DNA from: Rhodospirillales bacterium
GTDB taxonomy: Bacteria; Pseudomonadota; Alphaproteobacteria; Acetobacterales; Acetobacteraceae
Reading direction: 5' to 3'
NCBI GenBank assembly: GCA_025362815.1
Contig: JANYFG010000049.1
Location: forward strand, 39,751-103,750
Length of the DNA: 64,000 nucleotides
Part shown: piece by piece, positions 17,233 to 25,239 of the stretch
Position numbering within the stretch: position 1 is the stretch's first letter
Layout: each line of letters opens with the position of its first letter
Program-made: the position numbers and the translations under genes
Notes under the pieces: model-generated
What the model saw: the letters and a program-made list of their open reading frames with translations, nothing else
What the model was told of the DNA's origin: nothing
The model's database searches: none

Positions 17233-17759
17233 TGCGGGACAATCCGCTTCTGGCCCTGTTGCTCATCATGGCGCCTTTGTCGTTGATGTCGGTGGGCGGC
17301 GGTCAGGCCATCCTGCCGGAGGTGCATCGCCAGGCGGTGCAGGTGCATGGCTGGATCGACGAGGCGACATTCGTGGCCGATTTCGCCATCTCGAAAATGG
17401 CGCCGGGGCCGACATCGCTGATCGTGACGTTGATCGGCTGGCAGGCCGCGGGAATCGCAGGCGCGGCGGTGGCCACGTTCGCGATTTTTGTGCCGTCGTC
17501 GATCGTGGTTCTGCTGCTGGCGCGGGTGTGGGCGCGTTATCGCGGGGCGGCCTGGCAAAAGGCCGTGGAACAGGGCCTGGCGCCGGTGGCGGCGGGCTTG
17601 ATTCTGGCGGGCAGCCTGACGCTGTTTCGCGCCGCATCCGGCGGCTGGCTGGCCTGGGCGGTGGCATTGCTGGCGACAGGGATCATTCTGGCGACCGAGC
17701 TTAATCCACTGGTGCTGATAGGATCAGGTGCTTTGGTTTTTCTGCTGGCGGGGGGCTGA
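17232..17759 (+). CDS. chrA: ChrA-family (CHR) transporter, second half-size subunit
   Basis: The 175-residue partner of the preceding gene starts MRDNPLLALLLIMAPLSLMS. It has the second CHR repeat signature VGGGQAILPEVHRQAV, FADFAISKMAPGPTSLIVTL-like segments and several membrane helices. Its ATG overlaps the preceding stop by one base, and its own stop overlaps the ATG of the bicupin gene in the same TGATG way. Three consecutive genes are therefore translationally coupled, which argues that the transporter and the cupin/EutA proteins work together. Confidence 0.87.
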   Translation: MRDNPLLALLLIMAPLSLMSVGGGQAILPEVHRQAVQVHGWIDEATFVADFAISKMAPGPTSLIVTLIGWQAAGIAGAAVATFAIFVPSSIVVLLLARVWARYRGAAWQKAVEQGLAPVAAGLILAGSLTLFRAASGGWLAWAVALLATGIILATELNPLVLIGSGALVFLLAGG

Positions 17760-18934
17760 TGCCGCACGAGGTTGATGGACAGGTTCACTGGCACGAGCCC
17801 GCGGGGTTGAGCGCCGCCGGGATCAGCCGGTTTCTGCAGCCCCCGCTCACCTATGACAGGTTCATGGAAGCTGAGGGCGGGCCGGTGATACGCGCGATGT
17901 CGGTGGATCTGCGGGCGGTGCCGCTTCAGCCGTGGCGCCGGCTGGCGGCTTCGGGTGCGTATGTGCAGATGTTCGGCACCGAGGGTGGGCTGGGGTGCGC
18001 GCTGCTCGAGATCGCGGCGTCTGGCGACACGCGTGCGGAGAAGCATTTGTTCGAGGAAATTGTGCTGGTGCTGGAGGGGCGCGGCACCACTGAATTATGG
18101 TTGGAGGACACCGATCGCCGCGTGGTGTTCGAGTGGCAGGCGGGATCTTTGTTTTCGGTGCCGCCGAACGCCGTGCACCGCATGGTGAACGCCACGGGCA
18201 CGGCGGCGCTGCTGCTGCAGGCCAGCAACGCGCCGGCGATGTTGAACATGCTGGGCACCGTAGACGCGGTGTTCGCCAATCCCTTCGTGTTTGCCAACAG
18301 GTTCGACGACGAGGTGGGGCTGGCGTTCGACGATGTGGAGCCGCATCCGGTGCGCGGGCTTGCTCAGTGCCGTACCCATTTGGTGCCTGATATCGTGGGC
18401 TGCGACCTGCCGTTGGACAACCGTTATTCACCCGGCTACCGCCAGCTCGGCCTTGCCATGACGGGGCCGGGCCTGGACTGCGCGGTGGGCGAACATCGGC
18501 CCGGGCGCTATGCGAAAGCGCATATCCTGCCAACCTGCAGCGTGATGGTGGGTTTGCGCGGGCGCGGGTTTTCGTATCTGTGGCCCCAGCGTTCTGGGCC
18601 CACGCCCTGGGCGGACGGCTTGGCCGAGACCGTACTGGCGGTGGCGCATGCGCCGGGCGTGATCATGGGTGCGGGGCCGGGCGGTGGGAGGTGGTATCAC
18701 CAGGTGTTCAATACCGGACCGGTGCCGCTGCGCCATCTGACATGGGGCGTGCCCGAACGGGCCGGCGGGCCGCCTGGCGCTGAGATGTGCGATGATACCG
18801 CCGTTGATCTTGCTGATGGCGGCACGATGATTTCCTACGCGCGGGAGGATCCGTTCGTGCGCGCCCAGTACTCGAGCGAGGTCGGCGTGGCAGGTCAGAT
18901 CAATCGGATGCGCGACGATGACTATGCCGCGTGA
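17759..18934 (+). CDS. Bicupin protein with degenerate metal sites (paralogue of 28751-29878)
   Basis: The 391-residue protein has two cupin halves. It aligns with the bicupin at 28751: EKHLFEEIVLVLEGRGTTELW against QRQLFEEMIYILSGRGSTTVW, and YAKAHILPTCSVM against YKKAHCHGPGAHV. In its second half only H255 of the HxH pair remains, and the downstream HQH has become HQV. The catalytic metal site therefore looks lost, suggesting a binding or regulatory role (inference). It is translationally coupled to the upstream ChrA pair, and its last 17 bp overlap the start of the EutA-like gene. Confidence 0.85.
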   Translation: MPHEVDGQVHWHEPAGLSAAGISRFLQPPLTYDRFMEAEGGPVIRAMSVDLRAVPLQPWRRLAASGAYVQMFGTEGGLGCALLEIAASGDTRAEKHLFEEIVLVLEGRGTTELWLEDTDRRVVFEWQAGSLFSVPPNAVHRMVNATGTAALLLQASNAPAMLNMLGTVDAVFANPFVFANRFDDEVGLAFDDVEPHPVRGLAQCRTHLVPDIVGCDLPLDNRYSPGYRQLGLAMTGPGLDCAVGEHRPGRYAKAHILPTCSVMVGLRGRGFSYLWPQRSGPTPWADGLAETVLAVAHAPGVIMGAGPGGGRWYHQVFNTGPVPLRHLTWGVPERAGGPPGAEMCDDTAVDLADGGTMISYAREDPFVRAQYSSEVGVAGQINRMRDDDYAA

Positions 18935-20399
18935 ACCCGAGGGCGGGCGGATCTTCTTTGCCCGCAGCCGCCGCGCACCGGATCGGGACAACGACATTCG
19001 CTTGGTGAGCGTGGGGGTGGATATCGGGTCATCCACGTCGCATCTGGCGTTTTCCCGGATCGTGCTGCGCCGGCGGATGGGGCGGAGCGACGTTGTGTCG
19101 CGGGAGTTGCTGCACGAGTCTGATATTTTCCTGACGCCTTATGCCGATTCCGACACGATCGACACCGCGGCGCTGGGTGCGTTCATCGGCTGGCAATACG
19201 AAAAGGCTGAGATCGAGCCTGAAATGATCGATACCGGCGCGCTGATTCTGACGGGCACTGCGGCGCGAAAAGGAAATGCTCGCGCTATCGGGGAGTTGTT
19301 CGCCTCCGAGACGGGCCGTTTCGTGGCGGTGGCGGCCGGCGACGGGTTGGAAACCACCCTGGCGGCGCATGGCTCTGGGGCGGTGGCGGCCTCGGCGCGC
19401 ACGGGTCTGCGGGTGATGAATGTCGATATCGGTGGCGGCACCAGCAAGATCGCGATTTGCGAGGCCGGATCGGTGATCGATCTCACGGCGTTGGATGTGG
19501 GCGCGCGGTTGATCCGTCTCGACGGTGAGGGTCGTGTCAGCCATATCGAGCCTGCCGGCCTGGTGCACGCGGCGGTGGGGGGGCTTGCGATTGGCGCGCG
19601 GCCCGCAGAGGGCGCGCTGGAAGCGGTGGCGGCATCGATGGCGGCGCACCTGTTCGCGGCGTGCGGCGGGGCGGCGATGCTGCCACAGACGGAGAAGCTG
19701 CTGCGCCTCGCACCGTTGCGGGTTGGACGGGCACCGGATCAGGTGAGTTTTTCCGGCGGCGTGGCTGAATATATCCATGGCCGCGAGCCTCGCCGTTTCG
19801 GAGATCTTGGCCCGTTGCTGGCGGATGCCGTCTCGGCACTGATGCGGCCTTGGGGGCCGGTGCTGCGCTTTGCCGATCAGGGCATCCGCGCCACTGTGAT
19901 CGGGGCCTCGCACTACAGTGTGCAACTCAGCGGCAACACGATCTTCGTCGATCCCGTCGAGATTCTTCCGTTGACCAGCGTGCCGGTGATCGTGCCGGAC
20001 ATCGCGTTCGACACTGTGATCGTGCCGCAGAGCGTGGCTGCCGCTGTGCGTGCCGCGCTGGTTCGGCTGGACCTTTCGTCGTGCGACCGTACGTTGGCGC
20101 TAGGTTATCGCTGGCAGGGATCGGCCACCCATGCGCGCATTGCGGCGTTTCTCGACGGTGTGATCGAGGGGCTGGCCGACTATCTCGAACGCGGCCATCC
20201 CTTGGTGTTGGTGGGTGACGGCGATGTTGGCGGGCTGATCGGCATGCATGCCAGTGAAAGTCGGGCGGCGGCGGCACTGGTGTCAATCGATGGTGTCAAA
20301 GTCAGCGAACTCGACCATATCGATATCGGCGAGCTATTGCTTGTATCCGGCGGCGTGCCCGTGGTGGTAAAGTCGCTGATATTCCCACCCAAGCACTAG
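18918..20399 (+). CDS. eutA: EutA-like ASKHA ATPase (reactivating-factor family)
   Basis: The 493-residue protein has the EutA/diol-dehydratase-reactivase actin-like fold: phosphate-1 loop VGVDIGSST (residues 33-40), phosphate-2 MNVDIGGGTSK (168-177), VSFSGGVAEYIHG and QLSGNTIFVDP. In known systems EutA uses ATP to exchange damaged B12 in ethanolamine ammonia-lyase. No eutB, eutC or other B12 enzyme is present here. It overlaps the bicupin gene by 17 bp and ends the chrA-chrA-cupin-eutA operon. It is about 83 residues shorter than its paralogue at 27017 and lacks that protein's His-rich ends. A role as chaperone or reactivase of an island enzyme is inferred. Confidence 0.82.
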   Translation: MTMPREPEGGRIFFARSRRAPDRDNDIRLVSVGVDIGSSTSHLAFSRIVLRRRMGRSDVVSRELLHESDIFLTPYADSDTIDTAALGAFIGWQYEKAEIEPEMIDTGALILTGTAARKGNARAIGELFASETGRFVAVAAGDGLETTLAAHGSGAVAASARTGLRVMNVDIGGGTSKIAICEAGSVIDLTALDVGARLIRLDGEGRVSHIEPAGLVHAAVGGLAIGARPAEGALEAVAASMAAHLFAACGGAAMLPQTEKLLRLAPLRVGRAPDQVSFSGGVAEYIHGREPRRFGDLGPLLADAVSALMRPWGPVLRFADQGIRATVIGASHYSVQLSGNTIFVDPVEILPLTSVPVIVPDIAFDTVIVPQSVAAAVRAALVRLDLSSCDRTLALGYRWQGSATHARIAAFLDGVIEGLADYLERGHPLVLVGDGDVGGLIGMHASESRAAAALVSIDGVKVSELDHIDIGELLLVSGGVPVVVKSLIFPPKH

Positions 20400-20405
20400 A
20401 CTATC

Positions 20406-20443
20406 TGAATGAAGTTTTTTGGTTCTTTTGCTCACAAAAGAAC
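20406..20443. repeat. Dispersed hairpin element, copy A (half element)
   Basis: GAATGAAGTTTTTTG is followed by the hairpin GTTCTTTTG-CTCA-CAAAAGAAC (20422-20443), between convergent genes. The same block occurs at 33932-33969 (inverted) and 56329-56364. It probably acts as a bidirectional terminator. Confidence 0.75.
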
Positions 20444-20454
20444 CTCTTTTAAAT

Positions 20455-21702
20455 TTACCTTGATTTGAGTTCTCGCAACAGATCAGCAAGTTTAACGCCG
20501 GGATCCGCCAGTTTCGCGGGATCGACATCCACGCCGAGGCTGATGATTTGCTTGGCAAAGCGGAGGTCGCGCGTGGCGTTCAGTCCGATGGCGCAGACGA
20601 GGCGATTTCCGGTCATTTCCAGCAACAGGCCGTTGAAACCGTCGATGTCGCCGCGTTCGATGGTTGTGGCGCCGGGCGTGGGCAGGCCGGTGATTTGCAT
20701 GTTCACGCCGTACTGGTCGCTCCAGAACCACGGCACTTCGGCATAAACTATGTTCTGGCCCGCAATGTTGCGGGCGATCGCAATCGCCTGATTCTGCGCG
20801 TTCTGCCAGCTTTCCAGCCGCAGCGAGAGGCCGAAAAGCGGGTTGTAATGGCGCGTGACGTCTCCCGCGGCATAGATAGCGGGGTCTGTTGTGCGGCCGT
20901 GTTCGTCCACAACGATGCCGCCATCCACCGCGAGTCCGCAGGCGACGGCCAGGCCATCCTCGGGCACGACGCCGATGCCGACCACGATGGCATCGGCGGG
21001 GATGCTGGTGCCATCGGCACATTCCACGACGGGGGCGTTTTCCGGCCCGGTGATGGCGGTGATTCCGACGCCGAAATGCAGTTCGACGCCATGGCTGCGA
21101 TGGAGCGCGGCGTAGAGGCTGCTGATACGGGGCGGCACACCGCGCGCCATGACGCGGCTGCCGGCTTCGAGAACGGTGACGGCACAGCCGTGGCTGGTTG
21201 CGGCGGCGGCGGCCTCGAGGCCGATGAAACCCGCGCCGACCACCACGATCCGGGCCCCAGGCACGAAATGGGTGCGCAGCGATCGGCTGTCTTCAAGGGT
21301 GCGGATGGTGTGGCAGCGCGGGTGATCGCCGCCCGGCACCGGCAACGCACGCGGGGATGCGCCGGTGGCGAGGATGAGTGTGTCGTAGAAAACAACGGTG
21401 CCGTTATTCAGCGACACAGCGCGTGCGTCGCGGTCGATCGATGTGGCGGTGGCGCCGAGCAGGAGGCGCACATTCTCGGCGGCATACCAGTCCGCCGGCC
21501 GGACCCATGCAATCGTCTCGGATGCTGTGTCCAGAAGCATTTCCTTGGACAAGGCAGGGCGCTCGTAGGGAAGATGCGGCTCGCTGCCGATCAGCGTGAT
21601 GGGGCCTTGGAACCCGTGGCCGCGCAGGGCTTCGATAGCGCGACCGCCGGCCTGCCCCGCGCCGATCACGACGACGCCGGGCATCATTGGGCGGGACGTC
21701 AT
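20455..21702 (-). CDS. FAD-dependent ferredoxin reductase (Rieske oxygenase electron supply)
   Basis: The 415-residue protein has an N-terminal FAD loop VVIGAGQAGG (14-19), a central NAD loop VVVGAGFIGLEAA (156-161) and YAAGDVTRHYNP near the C-terminal third. This is the layout of putidaredoxin-reductase/BphA4-type enzymes, which pass electrons from NADH to a Rieske ferredoxin. The start at 21702 forms a 4-bp ATGA overlap with the pdxA-family stop, so upstream in-frame extensions are rejected. A Rieske ferredoxin gene lies two genes upstream in the same operon, and a Rieske oxygenase gene is 3.5 kb away on the other strand. Confidence 0.92.
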   Translation of the reverse strand: MTSRPMMPGVVVIGAGQAGGRAIEALRGHGFQGPITLIGSEPHLPYERPALSKEMLLDTASETIAWVRPADWYAAENVRLLLGATATSIDRDARAVSLNNGTVVFYDTLILATGASPRALPVPGGDHPRCHTIRTLEDSRSLRTHFVPGARIVVVGAGFIGLEAAAAATSHGCAVTVLEAGSRVMARGVPPRISSLYAALHRSHGVELHFGVGITAITGPENAPVVECADGTSIPADAIVVGIGVVPEDGLAVACGLAVDGGIVVDEHGRTTDPAIYAAGDVTRHYNPLFGLSLRLESWQNAQNQAIAIARNIAGQNIVYAEVPWFWSDQYGVNMQITGLPTPGATTIERGDIDGFNGLLLEMTGNRLVCAIGLNATRDLRFAKQIISLGVDVDPAKLADPGVKLADLLRELKSR

Positions 21703-22703
21703 GCGTGGGCCAGCGACCGCCGATGCATGGCGGCGCCCGCGAGACGCTGCACGGCCTCCACCACCGCTTCGGGGCTGGCTTTGTTCTGTCCGGCGATGTC
21801 GAGCGCGCTGCCGTGCGCCACCGACGAGAACAGGATGGGCGTGCCGATCGTCATGCCCGCGGTGCGGTTGGTGGCGAGCAGTTTCGCGGCAAGATGGCCT
21901 TGATCGTGATACATCACGATGTAGGCGTCGTAGCCGGTTTTGTGAAACATCGTGTCTGCGCCAAAGGGGCCTTCGACGTGCAATCCAGCCTGACGCGCGG
22001 CCTCGATGGCGGGGGTGATGGTGGTGATCTCTTCCTCGCCGAACATGCCGCCCTCGCCGGCGTGCGGGTTCAGGCCTGACACCGCGATGCGCGGCGCCGC
22101 AACGCCCAGTCCGCGCAACACGTCGTGCGTTGCCTGCATCACCCGCATCAGGCGGGCATGGGTGATCAGATCGATGGAACGGCGCAGGCTGACATGCAGG
22201 GTTGTGTGAACGATGCGCCGCGCATCGAAACACAGCATGAGGAATGCGTCGTCCACCGGCGTGCCCGTGCAGCGCGCCACGAACGAGGGATAGCCGTCGA
22301 ACTCGATGCCGGCCTGGTGGATTGCCAGCTCCGTCTGCGGGCAGGCCACCACGGCCTCCACCTCGTGCCGCATTGCGGCCTTGATGGCGAAAGCCGCCGC
22401 GTCGACCGCTGCCTGACCGTGCGCGGCTGCGATTTCGCCAGGCTGCAACAGTGTTTTTTCGAATTGCCGGAGATCGACGATCTCCACGCCCGTGCTTTGG
22501 CCGGCCTGCGCGAAGCCATCGATGGACACGATATCGGCCGCGATTCCGCAGGCCTGCGCGTGCCATTCCAGTGCCGCGCGATCGCCGACCAGCACGGGGA
22601 TGCACGCGGCTCTCACCCGCGGGTCCAGCACGGCCTTCAGCGCGATTTCGGGGCCGATGCCGGCCTGGTCGCCCATGGACAGGGCCAGCTTCGGAAGCGT
22701 CAT
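21699..22703 (-). CDS. pdxA: PdxA/TphB-family dehydrogenase
   Basis: The 334-residue protein is of the 4-hydroxythreonine-4-phosphate dehydrogenase family: ALSMGDQAGIGPEIALKA near the start (GDPAGIGPE in canonical PdxA, here Gln for Pro), SGLNPHAGEGGMFGEEE, and YIVMYHDQGHLAAKLL with the metal-ligand His. True PdxA makes vitamin B6. The family also includes TphB, which dehydrogenates and decarboxylates the terephthalate cis-dihydrodiol. Sitting between a Rieske ferredoxin and a ferredoxin reductase, and near a Rieske oxygenase, this copy is more likely a dihydrodiol dehydrogenase (inference). It is 19 bp after the ferredoxin gene. Confidence 0.88.
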   Translation of the reverse strand: MTLPKLALSMGDQAGIGPEIALKAVLDPRVRAACIPVLVGDRAALEWHAQACGIAADIVSIDGFAQAGQSTGVEIVDLRQFEKTLLQPGEIAAAHGQAAVDAAAFAIKAAMRHEVEAVVACPQTELAIHQAGIEFDGYPSFVARCTGTPVDDAFLMLCFDARRIVHTTLHVSLRRSIDLITHARLMRVMQATHDVLRGLGVAAPRIAVSGLNPHAGEGGMFGEEEITTITPAIEAARQAGLHVEGPFGADTMFHKTGYDAYIVMYHDQGHLAAKLLATNRTAGMTIGTPILFSSVAHGSALDIAGQNKASPEAVVEAVQRLAGAAMHRRSLAHA

Positions 22704-22722
22704 GGCTTTGGGCCTTCTTGTG

Positions 22723-23058
22723 TCAGGCTTGCGCGGGGTCGATGCAGATTTTGCCGTCCTGCACGGTCACGGCCCAGACGCGCAGCGCATCGGTGCAAGG
22801 CGGGGCTGTGGGCGCGCCGGTGATGAAGTTGAATTTGCCCTGGTGGAACGGGCACTCCACCTCGCACCCTTCCACATAGCCTTCGGACAGGTTGCCCGGC
22901 CCATGCGTGCACAGATCCTGGGTGACGTAATAGGCGCCGTCATGGGCGAAGACGGCGTACACCTCGCCGTCATGGTCCACCTGTGCCGGTGTGTCTTCTG
23001 TGACCTCGGCCACGTCGCACAAGGCGACGAGGCGGGACCCGGCAGGCTGATCGGTCAT
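22723..23058 (-). CDS. Rieske [2Fe-2S] ferredoxin
   Basis: The 111-residue protein has the Rieske ligands C50-x-H52 (QDLCTHGPGNLSEG) and C69-x2-H72 (VECPFHQGKFNF), typical of dioxygenase ferredoxins such as BphA3/NdoA. It should shuttle electrons from the FAD reductase encoded downstream to the Rieske oxygenase at 25240. It is the first gene of the ferredoxin-pdxA-reductase operon and diverges from iclR. The 202-bp gap between them contains four tandem 15-bp repeats and a palindrome. Confidence 0.93.
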   Translation of the reverse strand: MTDQPAGSRLVALCDVAEVTEDTPAQVDHDGEVYAVFAHDGAYYVTQDLCTHGPGNLSEGYVEGCEVECPFHQGKFNFITGAPTAPPCTDALRVWAVTVQDGKICIDPAQA

Positions 23059-23087
23059 GGCCGTTCCTGTTATTCGTTCAAGCTCAT

Positions 23088-23147
23088 GTTCACTGGGCGC
23101 ATATTCACTGGGCGCATGTTCACTGGGCGCATGTTCACTGGGCGCAC
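23088..23147. promoter_or_regulatory. Four tandem 15-bp operator-like repeats (GTTCACTGGGCGCAT)
   Basis: Copies at 23088, 23103, 23118 and 23133 have an exact 15-bp period and differ only at the first base of copy 2 (A) and the last base of copy 4 (C). Each fits GTTCRC-N3-GCGMAY except for that one base, the same motif as the palindrome at 23232 and the sites at 16538, 25158 and 31803. They lie 30-89 bp upstream of the ferredoxin start. The likely role is cooperative IclR-type binding. Confidence 0.65.
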
Positions 23148-23231
23148 AGTTCTGCGCTATGCGGACTCTTGCCGCGCCGATCCGGCCCTGTCAACGCGGC
23201 CTTGCCGGGTGGGAATTCGCGGTCTACCAAT

Positions 23232-23246
23232 GTTCGCAGTGCGAAC
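23232..23246. promoter_or_regulatory. Perfect 15-bp palindrome GTTCGCAGTGCGAAC just before iclR
   Basis: Seven-base arms are symmetric around one central G, ending 13 bp before the GTG start of the IclR-family gene. The size and symmetry fit IclR-family operators, so autoregulation is likely. It is the best-symmetric member of the motif set in this island. Confidence 0.65.
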
Positions 23247-23259
23247 GACGGAGAGTTTC

Positions 23260-24069
23260 GTGAGTGATGCCGACGCGGTTCTGAGCGCGGACGAGTTGCT
23301 GGAAGACCCGGCCGACAGCCGCAACTACGTCACCGCGCTGGCGCGTGGCCTGGCCGTTATCCGGGCATTCAGCGGCCAGAACCAGCAGATGACGTTATCG
23401 GATGTGGCGCGTGTGGCGGATCTGCCGCGCGCCACGGTGCGGCGCTGCCTGCTCACGTTGCAGGCGCTGGGCTATGTGGATGTGGCCGGCCGGTTCTTCT
23501 CGCTGTCTCCGCAGGTGCTGACATTGGCGCAGGCGTATCTGCGGTCCAGCGTGCTGCCGCGCGTGGCGCAACCGTTTTTGGAACGCATCAGCGAGGCGGT
23601 GGGCGAAAGCTGTTCCGTCTCCATTCTGCATGGGGCGGAGGTGATTTATGTGGCGCGATCGAGCCGCAAGCGCATCGCATCGCTGCACCGCGATGTCGGC
23701 ACGCATCTGCCGGCGCACTGCACCTCGATGGGCCGCGTGCTGCTGGCGTCGTTGCCGGCGAAGGAGCTGTCTGTCTTTTTCCGAACCGCCGAGCTGGAGC
23801 CGCTGACCCCCTTCACCATCACGACCGAAGCTGGCCTGCGCGCGGCGGTGGCGCAGGTGGCGCGCGACGGGTTCTGTGTGGTGGACCAGGAGATGGAGGT
23901 GGATCTGCGCTCATTGGCGGTGCCGCTGCGCAATGCCTCCGGCAGGGTGGTGGCGGCATTGAATGTGAGCACACAGGCCAGCCGGACGCCTGACGATGTT
24001 TTGCGCACGCGTATTCTGCCGGTGTTGCGCGGCACCGCGGCCGATATGCGGCCGTTGCTGATCGGCTGA
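23260..24069 (+). CDS. IclR-family regulator (PcaR/PobR-like), candidate regulator of the island
   Basis: The 269-residue protein has an N-terminal winged helix-turn-helix (MTLSDVARVADLPRATVRRC, about residues 45-65 of the longer start) and a C-terminal IclR effector domain (SVSILHGAEVIYVARSSRKR, PAHCTSMGRVLLASL, CVVDQEMEVDLRSLAVPLRN). This resembles beta-ketoadipate-pathway regulators that sense aromatic acids. GGAGAG precedes the GTG at 23260. An in-frame ATG at 23230 would put the palindromic operator inside the gene, so I prefer the GTG. It is divergent from the ferredoxin operon and followed by the decarboxylase-like gene. Confidence 0.9.
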   Translation: MSDADAVLSADELLEDPADSRNYVTALARGLAVIRAFSGQNQQMTLSDVARVADLPRATVRRCLLTLQALGYVDVAGRFFSLSPQVLTLAQAYLRSSVLPRVAQPFLERISEAVGESCSVSILHGAEVIYVARSSRKRIASLHRDVGTHLPAHCTSMGRVLLASLPAKELSVFFRTAELEPLTPFTITTEAGLRAAVAQVARDGFCVVDQEMEVDLRSLAVPLRNASGRVVAALNVSTQASRTPDDVLRTRILPVLRGTAADMRPLLIG

Positions 24070-24107
24070 GCCCGTTTTATTCCATTCCAAACGCTGGAGA
24101 TTTTCGC

Positions 24108-25100
24108 ATGGCCAAACTCGCCCTTTCCATCGCGGTCGGCGATTACGACCGCATGCGCGCGCTGAAAACCGGTGAGGTGCAGATCGATGGCTGCGACCCG
24201 GTTTTCATGTCGCTGGAGCCGGAGGAGATGTTCTTTCGCGGATTTCGCCACCAGGAGTTCGACGTGACGGAGCTGTCGCTCAGCAGCTTCACGGTGAAAA
24301 CCGCAGGCAGGGACTGCCCGTATGTGGGCGTGCCGGTGTTCCCTTCGCGCGCCTTCCGCCACACTTCCATCTATCGGCGCACCGGCTGTGGCATTGAAAC
24401 GCCGGCCGATCTGAAGGGCCGGCGCATCGGCACGCCGGAATATCAGCTGACCGCGAATGTGTGGGCGCGGGCGATTCTGGAGGAGGAATACGGCGTGAAG
24501 CCGTCCGACATCACCTGGGTGCGCGGCGGCATGGACACGCCGGGGCGGGAGGAAAAGATCACGCTGGACCTGGGGCCGGATCTGCGGCTGGAAAACGCGC
24601 CGGCGGGCCAGACCTTGAACGGCATGCTGGAGGCGGGCGAGATCGACGGCATCATCGGCCCCCGCGCACCGGCTTCGTTCGAGGCCGGCAGCCCAAAGGT
24701 GGATTGGCTGTTCGCCGACCCCGCCGCGGTGGCTTCGGACTGGTTTCGCCGCACCGGGCTGTTCCCGATCATGCATATCCTCGGCGTGCGGCGCGCGCTT
24801 GTGGAGCAGCATCCCTGGTTGCCCGCGGCCTTGCTGAAGGCGTTCGAGAAATCCAAGCAGGTGGCGCTCGCGAAACTGGCGGACACGTCGGCCACCAAGG
24901 TGACGATGCCGTTCGTGGAGGAAAATCTGCACCGCACGCGTGTGTTGATGGGGCGTGATTTCTGGCCCTACGGCTATGCCGCCAACAAGGCCACGCTGCA
25001 GGCCTTCCTCGGCTTTCACCATCATCAGGGCTTGTCCAAAAGGCTGGTGGGGGTGGACGAGCTGTTTCACCCATCGACGCTGGAGGCGTTCAAGATCTAA
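24108..25100 (+). CDS. 4,5-dihydroxyphthalate decarboxylase-like protein
   Basis: The 330-residue protein is of the Pht5/4,5-DHP decarboxylase family, which has a periplasmic-binding-protein-like fold but no signal peptide. Motifs are EEMFFRGFRHQEFDVTELSL, PVFPSRAFRHTSIYR, ADLKGRRIGTPEYQLTANVW and WVRGGMDTPGREEKI. Pht5 converts 4,5-dihydroxyphthalate to protocatechuate. The exact substrate here may differ. A GGAG site precedes the ATG. It lies 38 bp after iclR on the same strand, so it may be cotranscribed with its regulator. Confidence 0.87.
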   Translation: MAKLALSIAVGDYDRMRALKTGEVQIDGCDPVFMSLEPEEMFFRGFRHQEFDVTELSLSSFTVKTAGRDCPYVGVPVFPSRAFRHTSIYRRTGCGIETPADLKGRRIGTPEYQLTANVWARAILEEEYGVKPSDITWVRGGMDTPGREEKITLDLGPDLRLENAPAGQTLNGMLEAGEIDGIIGPRAPASFEAGSPKVDWLFADPAAVASDWFRRTGLFPIMHILGVRRALVEQHPWLPAALLKAFEKSKQVALAKLADTSATKVTMPFVEENLHRTRVLMGRDFWPYGYAANKATLQAFLGFHHHQGLSKRLVGVDELFHPSTLEAFKI

Positions 25101-25108
25101 GGCGGTGC

Positions 25109-25137
25109 TTGACAGCGCGGGTGGTCTGGCCGAATTT
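25109..25137 (+). promoter_or_regulatory. Candidate promoter of the Rieske-EutA-bicupin operon
   Basis: TTGACA (25109-25114) is followed after 17 bp by GAATTT (25132-25137), a consensus -35 with a weak -10. A predicted start near 25144 would put the 15-bp motif at 25158 just downstream, consistent with repression. Sequence-based guess only. Confidence 0.4.
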
Positions 25138-25157
25138 GTGCGCAGGAACGTCCTAAT

Positions 25158-25172
25158 GTGCGCTGGGTGAAC
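25158..25172. promoter_or_regulatory. IclR-type operator GTGCGC-TGG-GTGAAC
   Basis: The reverse complement is GTTCAC-CCA-GCGCAC, matching GTTCRC-N3-GCGMAY. It lies 67 bp upstream of the Rieske oxygenase start, in the 139-bp gap after the decarboxylase-like gene, and is shared with the promoters at 16.5, 23.1 and 31.8 kb. Confidence 0.6.
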
Positions 25173-25239
25173 ACTATCCCGCCGAAGCGGGCGTGACCGG
25201 AAGCACCGCGAAGGACAGCATCTCGGCTGGAGAGCTGCC

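Noticed and set aside
20455..22605. 716-codon frame that would fuse extra sequence to the ferredoxin reductase
   Set aside because: The upstream 300 codons are the wrong frame of the PdxA-family gene. The true start at 21702 makes a 4-bp overlap.
23088..23147. Possible CRISPR array or plasmid-type origin iterons
   Set aside because: Repeats are 15 bp, directly adjacent with no spacers, and no cas or replication gene is near. They match operator sites elsewhere in the island.
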